A DNA stretch of 64,000 nucleotides, taken from positions 144,921-208,920 of the forward strand of contig SBEG01000005.1 in assembly GCA_009668975.1 (NCBI GenBank), read 5' to 3'. The translations under genes were made by a program, and so were the position numbers. Position 1 is the first letter of the stretch, and the number at the start of each line of letters is the position of its first letter. The stretch comes from Deltaproteobacteria bacterium. Its GTDB lineage: Bacteria > Desulfobacterota > Desulfuromonadia > Geobacterales > Geobacteraceae. This document shows positions 31,138 to 40,845 of the stretch, piece after piece. The notes beneath the pieces are model-generated. The model was given only the letters and a program-made list of their open reading frames with translations. It was not told the DNA's origin and did no database searches.

Positions 31138-32474
31138 AGCACCTCCTCCAGCTCTGCCGCCAGGTTCTCGATCTCGGCGCGACTGCGTTTCTCCGTCACC
31201 GTCACCGTCAGGCAGGCTTCCAGCCCCGGGTACCAGCGGCCGAGGGGAACACCGGCGGCGATTCCTCGGGTCAGAAGTTGCGCGCAGACGCCGGCCGCAT
31301 CGGTCGGCAGACAGAGGGAAAATTCGTTAAAAGTCGGTCCCTCATTGAGGAGCGATATCCCGCGGATACCGGCAAGCAACCCCTTGGCATACTGGGCCTT
31401 GTCGTAATTGAGCCGCGCCAGCTCAACAAACCCTTCCCGGCCGAGGGTCGAGAGAAAGATCAGGCCGCGCAGGGCAGAAAGGCTCTGGTTGCTGCAGATG
31501 TTGGAAGTGGCCTTCTGCCGCCGGATGTGCTGCTCCCGCGCCTGAAGGGTGAGGACGAAGCCACGCCTGCCCTCCTTGTCCACGGTTTCGCCGACGATCC
31601 GGCCCGGCAGGTTGCGGATATGCTCTTTTTTCACCGCCAGAAAGCCGAAAGAAGGGCCGCCGAAAGTGAGCGGATTGCCGAGGCTCTGGCCGTCGCCGAC
31701 CGCCAGGTCGGCGCCCATCTCGCCAGGCGTCTTGAGCAGGCCGAGGCTGAGCGGGTAGACGGAGACGACCGTCAGCGCGCCCCGGCCACGGGCTGCGGCG
31801 GCCAGATCGCTGAAATCGTCGACCCCGCCGAAGAAGTTGGGATTCTGGAGGATGATGGCTGCGGTTTCGTTATCGAGCGTAGCAAGGAATTGCTGCCGGT
31901 CACTCTGCCCTTTGATCGCTGCGATCTCGACAACTTCCACCGCCAGGTTCGCCAGGCAGGTCTGCACGATCTGCCGGGAAAAGGGGTTGACCGCGGCATC
32001 CACGAGGATTTTCTTCCGGCCGGTGATGCGCAGCGCCATCAGCGCCGCCTCGGCCAGGGCGCTGCCGCCGTCGTAGAGGGAGGCATTGGTCGCGTTCATC
32101 CCGGTCAGGCGGCAGATCACGGTCTGGTATTCGTAGAGGGCCTGCAGGGTGCCCTGGGCGCATTCCGGCTGGTACGGGGTGTAGGAGGTGGCAAACTCGG
32201 CCCGCCCGGCCAGATGGTCGACCACCGCGGGAATGAGGTGGTCGTAGCTTCCGCCACCGATAAACGGGATAATGTCGCGCCGGTCCTGCCCGGCCAGCGC
32301 TTCCATCCCGGCCAGCATCTCGAATTCCGAGATGCCCTCCGGCACCTCGAAGGAGCGGGCCCGCAGTTCCGGGGGGATAACGGCAAAGAGCTCGGCAATA
32401 CTGCTGACGCCGATGACAGCAAGCATCTCCCGGATTTGCGCCGGGGTCTGGGGGCAGTAGCCGGAGCGTTTCAC
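31128..32474 (-). CDS. gcvPA: glycine dehydrogenase subunit 1 (GcvPA)
   Basis: The 448-residue subunit is the N-terminal half of P-protein. It has the characteristic [40 protein letters not shown] and [18 protein letters not shown]. It lacks the PLP lysine, which GcvPB supplies, and forms the heterotetramer with it. It overlaps gcvPB by 10 bp and gcvH by 4 bp, so expression is coupled. Confidence 0.96.
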   Translation of the reverse strand: MKRSGYCPQTPAQIREMLAVIGVSSIAELFAVIPPELRARSFEVPEGISEFEMLAGMEALAGQDRRDIIPFIGGGSYDHLIPAVVDHLAGRAEFATSYTPYQPECAQGTLQALYEYQTVICRLTGMNATNASLYDGGSALAEAALMALRITGRKKILVDAAVNPFSRQIVQTCLANLAVEVVEIAAIKGQSDRQQFLATLDNETAAIILQNPNFFGGVDDFSDLAAAARGRGALTVVSVYPLSLGLLKTPGEMGADLAVGDGQSLGNPLTFGGPSFGFLAVKKEHIRNLPGRIVGETVDKEGRRGFVLTLQAREQHIRRQKATSNICSNQSLSALRGLIFLSTLGREGFVELARLNYDKAQYAKGLLAGIRGISLLNEGPTFNEFSLCLPTDAAGVCAQLLTRGIAAGVPLGRWYPGLEACLTVTVTEKRSRAEIENLAAELEEVLWS

Positions 32475-32845
32475 GAAAGGCCCTCCAGGTAGTCCCGGTA
32501 CTGTTCACGATTCATCAGACGCCGCAGTTCGCCGGGGTCGGCAAGCTCGATCCGCACCAGCCAGCCCTCCTCTTCGGGACTCTGGTTGACGATCTCCGGC
32601 CCGTTTTCCACCTGCTCGTTAACCGCGATCACCCGTCCCGAAACCGGGGCATAGATATCGCTGGCCGCCTTGACCGATTCGATGGCACACAGTACTTCCG
32701 ACTGCTTCGCCTCCTTCCCCGGCCGGGGCAGCTCGACAAAAGTGATGTCCCCCAGCTGCTCCACGGCATAGGCGCTAATGCCGACCAGAGCGCTTTGACC
32801 GTCGAGCCGCAGCCATTCGTGTTCCTTGGTGAAATAGTAGTCCAT
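32471..32845 (-). CDS. gcvH: glycine cleavage H protein
   Basis: The start at 32845 ([16 protein letters not shown]) has GGAGGGATC upstream; an open extension to 32908 lacks one. The 124-residue carrier has the lipoylation site [12 protein letters not shown] with Lys near residue 60, then [13 protein letters not shown] and [11 protein letters not shown]. It shuttles aminomethyl groups among P, T and L proteins. The lipoyl group must come from the LplA-like and LipA enzymes encoded downstream. Its 3' end overlaps gcvPA. Confidence 0.95.
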   Translation of the reverse strand: MDYYFTKEHEWLRLDGQSALVGISAYAVEQLGDITFVELPRPGKEAKQSEVLCAIESVKAASDIYAPVSGRVIAVNEQVENGPEIVNQSPEEEGWLVRIELADPGELRRLMNREQYRDYLEGLS

Positions 32846-33148
32846 GCGCTGATCCCTCCGCGGTGAAATGTGAATTGGCGAACAGCATTCGCCAAACGTA
32901 ATTCTCAAAAAAATGCTCAGAAACGACCACCCCCAGCCCCTTCTTGATAAGGAGGGGAGCTATAGGTTCACTTGCTGTCTAAGGAAGGGTGAGGGGTGCA
33001 AAATTATTCATTGGCCATGCCCCGGACTCCTCATACCTCACTCCTTCGCTAAAGCTTCTGCCTTCGTTGAAGCTACGGCAGACAAGTCGGCGCGCAAGCT
33101 GGCTACCTCTTTCCCCTTACCCCTTAATCCTTACCCAGATTCCCGATC
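32846..33148. other. repeat-filled gap between gcvT and gcvH
   Basis: These 303 bp hold no gene. A GGAGGGG palindromic repeat lies at 32927-32961 (CCACCCCCAGCC...AAGGAGGGGAGCT) and a CCTTCGCTAAAGC repeat at 33043-33110. No glycine riboswitch fold was recognised. Confidence 0.55.
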
Positions 33149-34240
33149 CTACTTCCGCAACGACCCATCCCGATAAAACGGCAGCTCCACCACGGTCGCC
33201 TCCAGCACGAGCCCTTCCTGGCCGACCTGGAGGGAGGTCCCGATCTCTGCCACTGCCGGTGTCACATAGCCCATGCCGATGCCGCAGCCGAGCATCGGCG
33301 AAAAGGCGCCGCTGGTTACCGTGCCGACCTGCTCGCCCTGCCGGAAGATGCCGTAGCCGTGGCGCGGCGAACGGCGAGAGTCCAGCCGGAAGGCCGCCTT
33401 GACCCGTTGCAGGCCTTCCGACTTCTGGCGCAGCAGGGCTTCCCGGCCGACAAAATCCCGGCTGAAATCAACGAACTTTTCCAGCCCGGCCTCCAGGGGC
33501 GTGGTCGTCTCATCCAGGTCGCTGCCGTAGAGGCTGTACCCCATCTCCAGGCGCAGCAGGTCGCGGGCGCCGAGACCGGCCGGCCTGACCCGTTCATCCG
33601 CCAGCAGCAGCCGCCACAGCTCGACAATCCGCTCGTTATCGCAGTAGATCTCATAGCCCAGTTCACCGGTATAGCCGGTGCGGCTGACGATCGCTTCAGT
33701 GCCGAGCAAGGTCAGCCGGCTGAAACCGAAGAAGGGGATTTTTTCGATCTCCGCGCCGAAATGCTCCAGCAGGATTTCCCGTGAGCGAGGCCCCTGAAGA
33801 TCCAGTTTACCGCTCCGGCCGGTACGGTCTTCGAAACACGCAGCGCCAGCCAGAGCATCCTGGATGACGGCAAAATCCTTTTCCTCCGGACCGGCGTTGA
33901 CCACCACCAGCAGCAGATCGTCCGCCAGCCGGTAGACGGTCAGATCGTCAACGATCCCGCCCTGTTCGTTGAGGAGAAAACCGTAGCGGCAGCGGCCGAG
34001 CTGGATCGTGTCGAGCCGGAAGGAAAAGAGCCGCTCGATACCGGCCGCGGCAAGCTCGCCCCGGAAGAGAAACTGACCCATGTGGCAGGTATCGAACAGG
34101 GCGGCCGACTCACGGCAGCAACGATGTTCGGCCAGGATGCCGTCGTACTGGAGCGGCATCAGCCAGCCGCCGAAAGGCGAGAGGCGGGCCGAAAGACGTT
34201 CATGCTCCCCCAGAAGGGGGGTTTGTTTCAGGGTATCCAT
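33149..34240 (-). CDS. gcvT: aminomethyltransferase, glycine cleavage T protein
   Basis: The 363-residue tetrahydrofolate-dependent enzyme moves the methylene carbon of glycine to folate and releases ammonia. Its N-terminal ERLSARLSPFGGWLMPLQYD and the middle HRCCRESAALFDTCHMGQF fit the family, as do RTGYTGELGYEIYCDNE and LRLEMGYSLYGSDLDETTTP. It is the first gene of the operon gcvT-gcvH-gcvPA-gcvPB-lplA-like-lipA. The ATG lies at 34240. Confidence 0.96.
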   Translation of the reverse strand: MDTLKQTPLLGEHERLSARLSPFGGWLMPLQYDGILAEHRCCRESAALFDTCHMGQFLFRGELAAAGIERLFSFRLDTIQLGRCRYGFLLNEQGGIVDDLTVYRLADDLLLVVVNAGPEEKDFAVIQDALAGAACFEDRTGRSGKLDLQGPRSREILLEHFGAEIEKIPFFGFSRLTLLGTEAIVSRTGYTGELGYEIYCDNERIVELWRLLLADERVRPAGLGARDLLRLEMGYSLYGSDLDETTTPLEAGLEKFVDFSRDFVGREALLRQKSEGLQRVKAAFRLDSRRSPRHGYGIFRQGEQVGTVTSGAFSPMLGCGIGMGYVTPAVAEIGTSLQVGQEGLVLEATVVELPFYRDGSLRK

Positions 34241-34324
34241 AGCATCTCCGTGCTGGCAGAGATTATCTTTCCATGTGAAACCAGTATACCAGCAACCTTG
34301 GATTTTTTTCCGCGGCCGGACATG

Positions 34325-34362
34325 AAAAAAGGGAGGCCGCCTCGTACCGGCGACCTCCCTGT
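34325..34362 (-). terminator. terminator of htrA
   Basis: GGGAGGTCGCC pairs with GGCGGCCTCCC on the minus strand, followed by six T residues, 46 bp after the htrA stop. Confidence 0.8.
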
Positions 34363-34407
34363 CCCTGCTTTCCGTCGACGCAACGAAGCGCCGGCCTGAA
34401 ATTATCT

Positions 34408-35805
34408 CTACTCGACCTTCATCACCACAAACAGCGCGGACTCACCCCGCTGAATGAGAAAACGGACCAGGTCGCCTTTTTTCAGCGTTGCGATCACTTT
34501 TGCATATTCCGAGCTGTTCTTGATTGCAGTACTGTTGATTTGTTTGATGATGTCCCCCCGGAGAATACCGGCATCCTCTGCCAGACTGCCCGACTTGACC
34601 TCCCTCACAACCACGCCTCGCGTTTCGCTGGTCCGCAACTGCGCGGCCAGCTCCTTGGTGAGATCCGTGACTACAAGACCGAGATTTTCCTGGGTTTGTG
34701 CGGCTTGCTGCCCCGTCACACCACTTTCGACCATTTTCTCGATGGTAACGGTCTTTTCCAGGGTCTTGCCGTTCCGGAAAAGCTTGACCACGGCTTTTTT
34801 GCCCACCGGGGTAACTGCTGCCAACCGGGGTAGTTCATGCATATCGGTAATAGTTTTCCCATCGAACTCGAGAATGATGTCACCGGCCTGGAACCCGGCC
34901 TTTTCTGCCGGACTATCTTTCATTACTTCTGAAACCAGGGCGCCTTGATCGTTTTTCATGCCGAATGAACTGGCCAAATCAGGGGTCACCGGCTGCACCG
35001 CAACCCCCAGCCAGCCACGCGTAACCTTGCCCGTATCACGAAGCTGTGTGATAACCGTCTTGGCCATGTTGATCGGAATGGCGAAACCGATCCCCTGTCC
35101 GCCGGCAACAATGGCGGTATTAATACCGATCACCTCACCCTTCGCATTGAAAAGCGGTCCGCCCGAATTGCCGGGATTGATCGAGGCATCGGTCTGAATG
35201 AAATCGTCATAGGGGCCGCTGCCGATGACCCGGCCCTTGGCGCTGACGATCCCGGCTGTCACGGTCTGGCTGAGGCCAAAGGGGTTGCCGATGGCCAGGA
35301 CCCATTCCCCCACTTCGATGGCGTCACTGTCGCCGAGGATTGCCAGGGGCAGATGATTCTTGCTGGTAATCTTAATCAATGCCAAGTCGAGCTTTTCGTC
35401 GGACCCCTTCAATTCTCCCCTGAATTCCCGGCCATCGGAGAGTTTGACCTTGATTTCATCGGCCCCGGCCACCACATGGTTATTGGTGAGAATGTACCCT
35501 TCATCACTGATGACAAAGCCGGATCCCTGGCCGCGCTGCTTCTGCGGGCGTTGCGGCAGGCCCTGGAAATAACGGCCGAAGAAATCGCCGAAGGGGTCCG
35601 AACCGAAGGGGTTGGTATACGGCTGGCTGAATTGCTGCGGCTTGACGGTTTTCGTGGTGCTGATATTGACTACCGCGGGCGTAAGCTTTTTGGAGAGTTC
35701 GACAAAATCAGGCGGGAAGTTTTTGGCAAATGATGTTCCACCCGCAAGGGTTAGAATGGAAGCGGTCACAACGACCATCAGCACCTGAGAAATTGCTGTG
35801 CGCAT
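34408..35805 (-). CDS. periplasmic HtrA/DegP-type serine protease
   Basis: The 465-residue enzyme starts with a signal peptide (MRTAISQVLMVVVTASILT, cleavage near GGTSFA). The trypsin-like domain has His near residue 109 (TNNHVV), Asp near 138 (LDLALIK) and Ser near 213 (GNSGGPL). Two PDZ domains follow: about 275-365 (TRGWLGVAVQPV, DIILEFDGKTI) and about 385-460 (GIIRGDIIKQ-like repeat). It handles misfolded periplasmic proteins. It lies downstream of a response regulator gene on the same strand, separated by a terminator and a MITE-like inverted repeat. Confidence 0.95.
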   Translation of the reverse strand: MRTAISQVLMVVVTASILTLAGGTSFAKNFPPDFVELSKKLTPAVVNISTTKTVKPQQFSQPYTNPFGSDPFGDFFGRYFQGLPQRPQKQRGQGSGFVISDEGYILTNNHVVAGADEIKVKLSDGREFRGELKGSDEKLDLALIKITSKNHLPLAILGDSDAIEVGEWVLAIGNPFGLSQTVTAGIVSAKGRVIGSGPYDDFIQTDASINPGNSGGPLFNAKGEVIGINTAIVAGGQGIGFAIPINMAKTVITQLRDTGKVTRGWLGVAVQPVTPDLASSFGMKNDQGALVSEVMKDSPAEKAGFQAGDIILEFDGKTITDMHELPRLAAVTPVGKKAVVKLFRNGKTLEKTVTIEKMVESGVTGQQAAQTQENLGLVVTDLTKELAAQLRTSETRGVVVREVKSGSLAEDAGILRGDIIKQINSTAIKNSSEYAKVIATLKKGDLVRFLIQRGESALFVVMKVE

Positions 35806-35833
35806 GGGATGATACCTCCTCTGGATTGTTAGG

Positions 35834-35891
35834 GCCTGTCACGGAATAAGTGTCACGAGCGCCTGAATGTTACACTTATTCCCTAACAGAC
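35834..35891. mobile_element. short MITE-like inverted repeat
   Basis: GCCTGTCACGGAATAAGTGT at 35834-35853 and an inverted copy (17 of 20) at 35872-35891 form a 58-bp hairpin. The end motif GCCTGTC matches the larger MITE at 55992-56159. It sits in the htrA promoter region. Confidence 0.45.
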
Positions 35892-36004
35892 ACTTAGTAG
35901 CACTGTACCGTATCTAATGGTAAAGATGGAGTAAAAATTTGTCAACCAGGAGGGAAAATCCGGACTTTCCGGGATGGGTTTCGCAGAATCAGCGAGTCGT
36001 AGTA

Positions 36005-36052
36005 CAAAAAAGCGGGGCAGCCCCCCCGCTCCATGGAGGGTTCTGCCCCGCT
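36005..36052 (-). terminator. terminator of the response regulator gene
   Basis: AGCGGGGCAGAA on the minus strand pairs with CTGCCCCGCT and T residues follow. It lies 41 bp after the regulator stop. Confidence 0.75.
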
Positions 36053-36092
36053 CGCTGATACTGCAACCGGTTGTGCCGGAAGCTTTTATCGT

Positions 36093-36767
36093 TTAATCTT
36101 CTTCCTTCAGAATGTAACCAACGCCGCGCACGGTGTGAATGAGCTTCTTGTCTGCGTCACGGTCGATTTTCTTGCGGAGGTAGTTGACGTAGACGTCGAT
36201 GATGTTGGTAAAGCTGTCAAAGATATAATCCCAGACGTTCTCGGCAATGGTCGTTCTGGTCAGCACCTGATTCGGGTTGCGCATAAAGAATTCCAGCAGC
36301 GAGTATTCCTTCGCCGTCAGGTCGATCTCCTTGTCTTTCCTCCAGACCTTGTGGGTAACCGGGTCGAGACGCAGATCGGCAAAACGGATCTCGGCGCCAC
36401 GCTCCTGCTCGGACCGGCGCAGCAGGGCGCGAACACGGGCAAGCAGCTCGGCAAAGGCGAACGGCTTGGTCAGATAATCATCAGACCCCGAGTTGAGACC
36501 GGCAACGATATCCTCAACGGTATCTTTTGCCGTCAACATCAGAACCGGGGTCAGGTGCTTTTTCATCCGCATTTCCTTGACCACCGCAAAACCATCTTTT
36601 TTCGGCAGCATCACATCAAGGATGATCAGACTGTAGGCACCATTCATGATTTTCTGGCAGCCCTCTTCGCCATCATAGGCAACATCCACTTCATACTTTT
36701 CTTCTTCAAGTCCTCGTTTGATAAAACTGGCAACTTTCTTTTCGTCTTCCACTACCAGAATTTTCAT
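36093..36767 (-). CDS. OmpR/PhoB-family response regulator
   Basis: The 224-residue regulator has a receiver domain with acidic pair VEDEKK, phospho-Asp near residue 51 (ILDVMLPKKDG), switch Thr (LMLTAKD) and Lys (TKPFAFAELLAR). A winged-helix DNA-binding domain follows (residues 130-220, KEIDLTAKEYSLLEFFMR, TRTTIAENVWD, VRGVGYILK). No histidine kinase lies next to it. The next gene downstream is htrA, so an envelope-stress role like CpxR is a reasonable guess. A terminator separates the two genes. Confidence 0.93.
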   Translation of the reverse strand: MKILVVEDEKKVASFIKRGLEEEKYEVDVAYDGEEGCQKIMNGAYSLIILDVMLPKKDGFAVVKEMRMKKHLTPVLMLTAKDTVEDIVAGLNSGSDDYLTKPFAFAELLARVRALLRRSEQERGAEIRFADLRLDPVTHKVWRKDKEIDLTAKEYSLLEFFMRNPNQVLTRTTIAENVWDYIFDSFTNIIDVYVNYLRKKIDRDADKKLIHTVRGVGYILKEED

Positions 36768-37228
36768 TTTTCACCTCTTCATGTCATTGGAAAATTTTTA
36801 AAGCAACGAATCCAGTACAACAATTGAAGGAGGGCGGACCGGGAAACTGCAGTCATCGCGGCGGCCCTTCTATACTGCAAACAAGCACCATTACTGCTCA
36901 TAGATAATAAAACAGATGTCTCATGAGGAAACATATACCACACAATAACGAGGATGCAATAAGATTCCTCAATTAAAATATCAGCTTATCGGCTGATCTG
37001 CCTTCCGGGAGTAATTCGATCAAGCTTGATGGGAAAAAGGATTTTACTCAAGAAATATTTTAATGAGAATTACCGCCATCGACCATCATTTGTCAAGGTT
37101 TTAATTGTCAGGCAGCAGATCTTTTGCTATTTTCACTCGTTACACTGAGAGTCTGCTCTCCGCAAGCAGCCGATTGAGCAGGTACTCGTAATTTTTGTCA
37201 GTGCGGCACAAGGAAAGGGCTGAGCAAA
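36768..37228. other. 461-bp AT-rich divergent intergenic region
   Basis: No gene. It separates the minus-strand regulator from plus-strand prmA and should hold both promoters. I see no palindrome that identifies an operator. Confidence 0.5.
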
Positions 37229-38155
37229 ATGCAAAAAGAATGGCTTCAACTATCGTACGAAGTGCCGGATGCAATGGTTGACACCATCGCGGAGTTTCTG
37301 ATCGAGCTATCCTCAAGCGGAGTAGGAATTGATAATCGTACCCTGGATACCTTTTCACTGGAGTCCCTCGAAGAAACCCCGAACAAGACGGTAACGGCGT
37401 ATTTCCCGGACGACGGGACCCTTGAGGAGAAAATCCGTATCATCAAAACTTTCCTGGAAAAGACCGGCCCGAACTTTCCCGGCTTCAGCTACCAGGAGCC
37501 CGCGATTGCCCGAATTACCGATGAAGACTGGAGCACCAGCTGGAAGGAACACTTCAAGCCGCTGCGGGTCGGGAAAAACCTGGTGATAAAACCGACCTGG
37601 GAAGATTTTCCGGCCGGACCTGAGGATATTCTGCTGGAGATTGACCCCGGGATGGCCTTCGGCACCGGCACGCACCCGACGACCATGCTCTGCCTCACCG
37701 TGCTGGAGAAAATTCTCTCCGGAAACCATGGCAAGGAAAAATTAGTAACGGCGCTTGATGTGGGAACCGGTTCGGGTATACTCACCATTGCAGCCGCAAA
37801 ACTCGGTATTTCGCATATTTCCGCGGTCGATATCGACCCGGAGGCGGTAACGGTCGCGCAGGAAAATTGTCTTCTGAACGGGGTTGCGAAGCAGGTGAGC
37901 GTCAGCGATACGCCCCTGGCCATGATCAGCGGCAGTTTCGATATCGTCCTGGCCAATATCCTGGCGGAGGACTTGGTTCGCATGGCGCCGGAATTGATCG
38001 CCCGCCTGAATCCGGATGGCTTGCTCGTGCTTTCGGGCATTCTGATTGAGAAAGAAACCATGGTGGTTGACGGCTACGCGAACAGCAACCTGACTCTGAC
38101 GGAGGTTTGCCGCGAGGGTGAGTGGAGTTGCCTCGTCTTCACACGGAACAGTTGA
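37229..38155 (+). CDS. prmA: ribosomal protein L11 methyltransferase
   Basis: The 308-residue SAM-dependent enzyme trimethylates L11. Its N-terminal substrate domain (residues 1-115, MQKEWLQLSYEVPDAMVDTI) is followed by motif DPGMAFGTGTHPTT (about 150) and SAM-binding LDVGTGSGILTIAAAKLG (about 178), then NILAEDLVRMAPELIARL. It is translated just before rsmE with no gap, so the two RNA/ribosome modification genes are coupled. Confidence 0.95.
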   Translation: MQKEWLQLSYEVPDAMVDTIAEFLIELSSSGVGIDNRTLDTFSLESLEETPNKTVTAYFPDDGTLEEKIRIIKTFLEKTGPNFPGFSYQEPAIARITDEDWSTSWKEHFKPLRVGKNLVIKPTWEDFPAGPEDILLEIDPGMAFGTGTHPTTMLCLTVLEKILSGNHGKEKLVTALDVGTGSGILTIAAAKLGISHISAVDIDPEAVTVAQENCLLNGVAKQVSVSDTPLAMISGSFDIVLANILAEDLVRMAPELIARLNPDGLLVLSGILIEKETMVVDGYANSNLTLTEVCREGEWSCLVFTRNS

Positions 38156-38896
38156 ATGCGACGATTCTTTATCGACGAAAATGCCATCCGAGATACCACC
38201 GCAATCATAAACGGTAACCTTTTTTGTCACATGACGCGGGTTCTGCGACTGAAAATCGGCACTCGCGTACTGTTATCAGACGGAATCGGCCGGCGTCACG
38301 TGGGCGTGATTGAAAGCATCACCAAGGAAAACCTTGTGATCCGGCTGGAGGAAAGCTCCTCGGAACCGGAAAGGCCGACCGGCCCCCTTATTACGCTCTA
38401 CCAGGGATTACCAAAGGGCAGCAAGATGGAATTCATCTTGCAGAAGTGTACAGAACTGGGTGTCGATTCCCTGGCCCCGTTCGTGGCCGGACGTTCCATC
38501 GCCCAGCTGCCGCAGGACCGGGAAGCCGAGCGACTGGGTCGCTGGCGGCGGATTGTCGCTGAGGCGGCTCGACAATCCAACCGGACAGCGATCCCCGAAC
38601 TTCGGCCGGTGATGAATTTCGCGGAACTTCTCGCGTCCGCGGACCAGACGGTAAAGCTCCTGCTCTGGGAAGAAGAAAAGGCCAACCGGCTCAAATCGGT
38701 ACTCGGCTCCCTGCCGCTCCCCGATTCCGTCGCAATCATGGTCGGGCCGGAGGGTGGCCTGTCTGCGGATGAGGTTGCCGCGGCTTCCCGGGCCGGCTTC
38801 ATCCCGGTGACACTCGGTTCGAGAATACTCAGGACCGAAACAGCCGGAATAGCCCTGCTGGCTGTCTTGCAATTTTTCTGGGGTGACATGGGGTAA
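38156..38896 (+). CDS. rsmE: 16S rRNA m3U1498 methyltransferase RsmE
   Basis: The 246-residue SPOUT-family enzyme methylates U1498. It shows QGLPKGSKMEFILQKCTELG, ERLGRWRRIVAEAARQSNR, IMVGPEGGLSADEV and LGSRILRTETAGIALLAVL, the usual trefoil-knot motifs. It follows prmA with the stop and start adjacent (TGAATG), as in many bacteria. Confidence 0.95.
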   Translation: MRRFFIDENAIRDTTAIINGNLFCHMTRVLRLKIGTRVLLSDGIGRRHVGVIESITKENLVIRLEESSSEPERPTGPLITLYQGLPKGSKMEFILQKCTELGVDSLAPFVAGRSIAQLPQDREAERLGRWRRIVAEAARQSNRTAIPELRPVMNFAELLASADQTVKLLLWEEEKANRLKSVLGSLPLPDSVAIMVGPEGGLSADEVAAASRAGFIPVTLGSRILRTETAGIALLAVLQFFWGDMG

Positions 38897-38920
38897 GAAG
38901 GAATCAAAGGAGATTATGAC

Positions 38921-39628
38921 ATGAAATGTCCAAAATGCGGTTATAACAGCTTCGAGTTTCTCAATGCCTGCAAGAAATGCGGCGTGGAACTCGGTTCTTT
39001 CAAAAAGACCCACCGCATCAATACGGTGCTTCGTCCCGCTGCCGCGGTTCCAACGGAACCAGCGGCGCAGGCAGCCCCCCCGGTTGCGCCACCGGCAGCT
39101 GTCCAGCAGGAAAATCTCCATGAAAACTTTGATCTCGGCTTTCCCGCTTCACCTCAGGAGAGCGTGAAGGATGAGGGGTTCACGGGCTTTTCTTTCTCCG
39201 ACGAACCGGCACTTCCGGCAGAGGACACCAGCCCGAGAGCCGACGAAACAACGGAGGATGATTTTTCCTTTGGTGAACCGGAGGAAGAGGAGCCGAAAGC
39301 CTCAAGCTGGGATATTCAATTCGATGCAGCCGATTCGGGGATGGAAGAGTACGAAAGGATCCTGGAACCGGAAAACATTGCTGGCGATAACAAGCAGTTC
39401 GGAGAAATTGCGCTGAATGAAGAGGATGATTTCGGCTCTTTCGGCACCAGCGATTTTGATTTCTCGCCGGAATCAGCGCGGGAAGACATTTTCGGCATGG
39501 AAAACGAACTCGCCCCTCCCGCCGCCACGGAGAAAAAACCGCAGCCCAACCTGGAAGATTTTGACAAAGAATTCGAAATGATTTTTGCCGACGAGGAGCC
39601 AGACGATTCCGGGAAAAAAACGTCGTAA
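38921..39628 (+). CDS. zinc-ribbon protein with acidic disordered tail
   Basis: The 235-residue protein has an N-terminal zinc ribbon, MKCPKCGYNSFEFLNACKKCG, with four cysteines. A Pro/Ala linker (residues 35-65) and a long acidic, Phe-rich tail follow (TGFSFSDEPALPAED, DDFSFGEPEEEEPKA, DFDKEFEMIF). No enzymatic domain is present. It starts 25 bp after rsmE, so it is probably in the same transcript. Similar proteins are common in this order as hypothetical zinc-ribbon proteins. Confidence 0.75.
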   Translation: MKCPKCGYNSFEFLNACKKCGVELGSFKKTHRINTVLRPAAAVPTEPAAQAAPPVAPPAAVQQENLHENFDLGFPASPQESVKDEGFTGFSFSDEPALPAEDTSPRADETTEDDFSFGEPEEEEPKASSWDIQFDAADSGMEEYERILEPENIAGDNKQFGEIALNEEDDFGSFGTSDFDFSPESAREDIFGMENELAPPAATEKKPQPNLEDFDKEFEMIFADEEPDDSGKKTS

Positions 39629-39635
39629 ATAACTG

Positions 39636-40775
39636 TCAACGCAGCATACTCAACAGTTCCTCGCCCAGCTCGCTTTTCTGCCAGCTCCTCAGCACCGGGA
39701 AGGCATCCAGATCGTTCAGGGTCCGAGGAACTTCCTTTGCCAGGCTTTCCAGCAAGGCGTTGTTGACGAGGATCCCGGCGTCGATTCCCAACGCCAGCGC
39801 TTTTCCCTCCCGCCAACGCTTCAACTGCTTCAAACGCTCTTCTCTTTCCGCATCCCTTTCCGGTCGTACGGAACGCGCCATGACCGGCAGCTGATCCTCC
39901 GGAACAGCACACCCTTGCGCCACCGCTTTCAAAATATCCCGGCCATACCGTTCGACCGAGCGGGCCGGCAGCCCCGGGACGCCGGCCATATCCTGCAAGG
40001 TGGAGGGTTTTTTCTCCGCCAGCTCCCGCATCGTTTCGTTGGAAAGGATTTTGAACGGCGGTCGATCGGATTGTCGCGCCCGGTCATCCCGGAAACGCAG
40101 CAGCTCCTCCAGCACCGCCAGCGTCCGCCGATCCATCCTGTTCGCCCCTTTGAAGCGCAGAAAAAACGGCTCACCTTCACGGTCGGCGGCACGGACCTCG
40201 GAGAGAAGCAGACACTCTTCTTCCACCCAGGAAAGCCTGCCGCGGGCAGCAAGTTCCTTTTCCAGCTGCCGATAGAGGGCGACAAGAAACAACGTGTCCG
40301 CGGCAGCATAGGCGATCATGCCCGCATCCAGCGGCCTCCGGCTCCAGTCGGCCTTCTGGTAGCGCTTGTCCAATTCGGCGCCGAAACGTTTTTTCAGCAC
40401 CGCGGCCAGGCCGACTTCTTTCTCACCCAGCAACTGACAGGCAATCATGGTGTCGAAAAGATTATGGACACTCAGGGAAAAATCCCGGTAGAGGGAGCGG
40501 ATATCGTAATCGGCACCATGGAAAACCTTGCGAATGGCCGGATTTTCCAGCAGAGCAGCCAGAGGTGAAAGATCCGGGACCGCCAGCGGATCAACCAGAA
40601 AAACCTCGCTGGAAGTTGCAATCTGTATCAAACAGACCTTTTCCCGATAATGATGGAGTGAATCCGCCTCCAGGTCCCAGGCCAGCACGGTTTCCCCGGC
40701 AAGCTTTTCCACCAGCTGTTGCAGATTTTCCCGCGATTCTATCATTTTCGGTCGAATGTCTTGTTGCTGTTTCAT
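39636..40775 (-). CDS. rnd: ribonuclease D
   Basis: The 379-residue 3'-5' exoribonuclease trims tRNA ends. DEDDy residues are visible: LAWDLEADSLHHY (about 33), VFHGADYDIRSLYRD (about 92), DTMIACQLLG, and YAAADTLFLVALYRQLEKEL (about 155). HRDC-type helices follow (LEELLRFRDDRARQSDRPPF, LPARSVERYG). The end lies 7 bp from the plus-strand zinc-ribbon gene, so the two converge. Confidence 0.92.
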   Translation of the reverse strand: MKQQQDIRPKMIESRENLQQLVEKLAGETVLAWDLEADSLHHYREKVCLIQIATSSEVFLVDPLAVPDLSPLAALLENPAIRKVFHGADYDIRSLYRDFSLSVHNLFDTMIACQLLGEKEVGLAAVLKKRFGAELDKRYQKADWSRRPLDAGMIAYAAADTLFLVALYRQLEKELAARGRLSWVEEECLLLSEVRAADREGEPFFLRFKGANRMDRRTLAVLEELLRFRDDRARQSDRPPFKILSNETMRELAEKKPSTLQDMAGVPGLPARSVERYGRDILKAVAQGCAVPEDQLPVMARSVRPERDAEREERLKQLKRWREGKALALGIDAGILVNNALLESLAKEVPRTLNDLDAFPVLRSWQKSELGEELLSMLR

Positions 40776-40845
40776 TATGTCCTTCCCCGCCGGTCGGTAA
40801 CTTCAGGTGAAGACGCGGAATGCGCCCCACCCGAGAACGGCAGTC

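Noticed and set aside
30319..31407. Plus-strand frame of 362 codons
   Set aside because: It is antisense to gcvPB and gcvPA, which have clear family motifs.
31278..32492. Plus-strand frame of 404 codons
   Set aside because: It mirrors gcvPA on the other strand; high GC leaves long shadow frames.
34241..34324. Possible glycine riboswitch before gcvT
   Set aside because: The leader is short and I could not find the tandem glycine-aptamer pattern.
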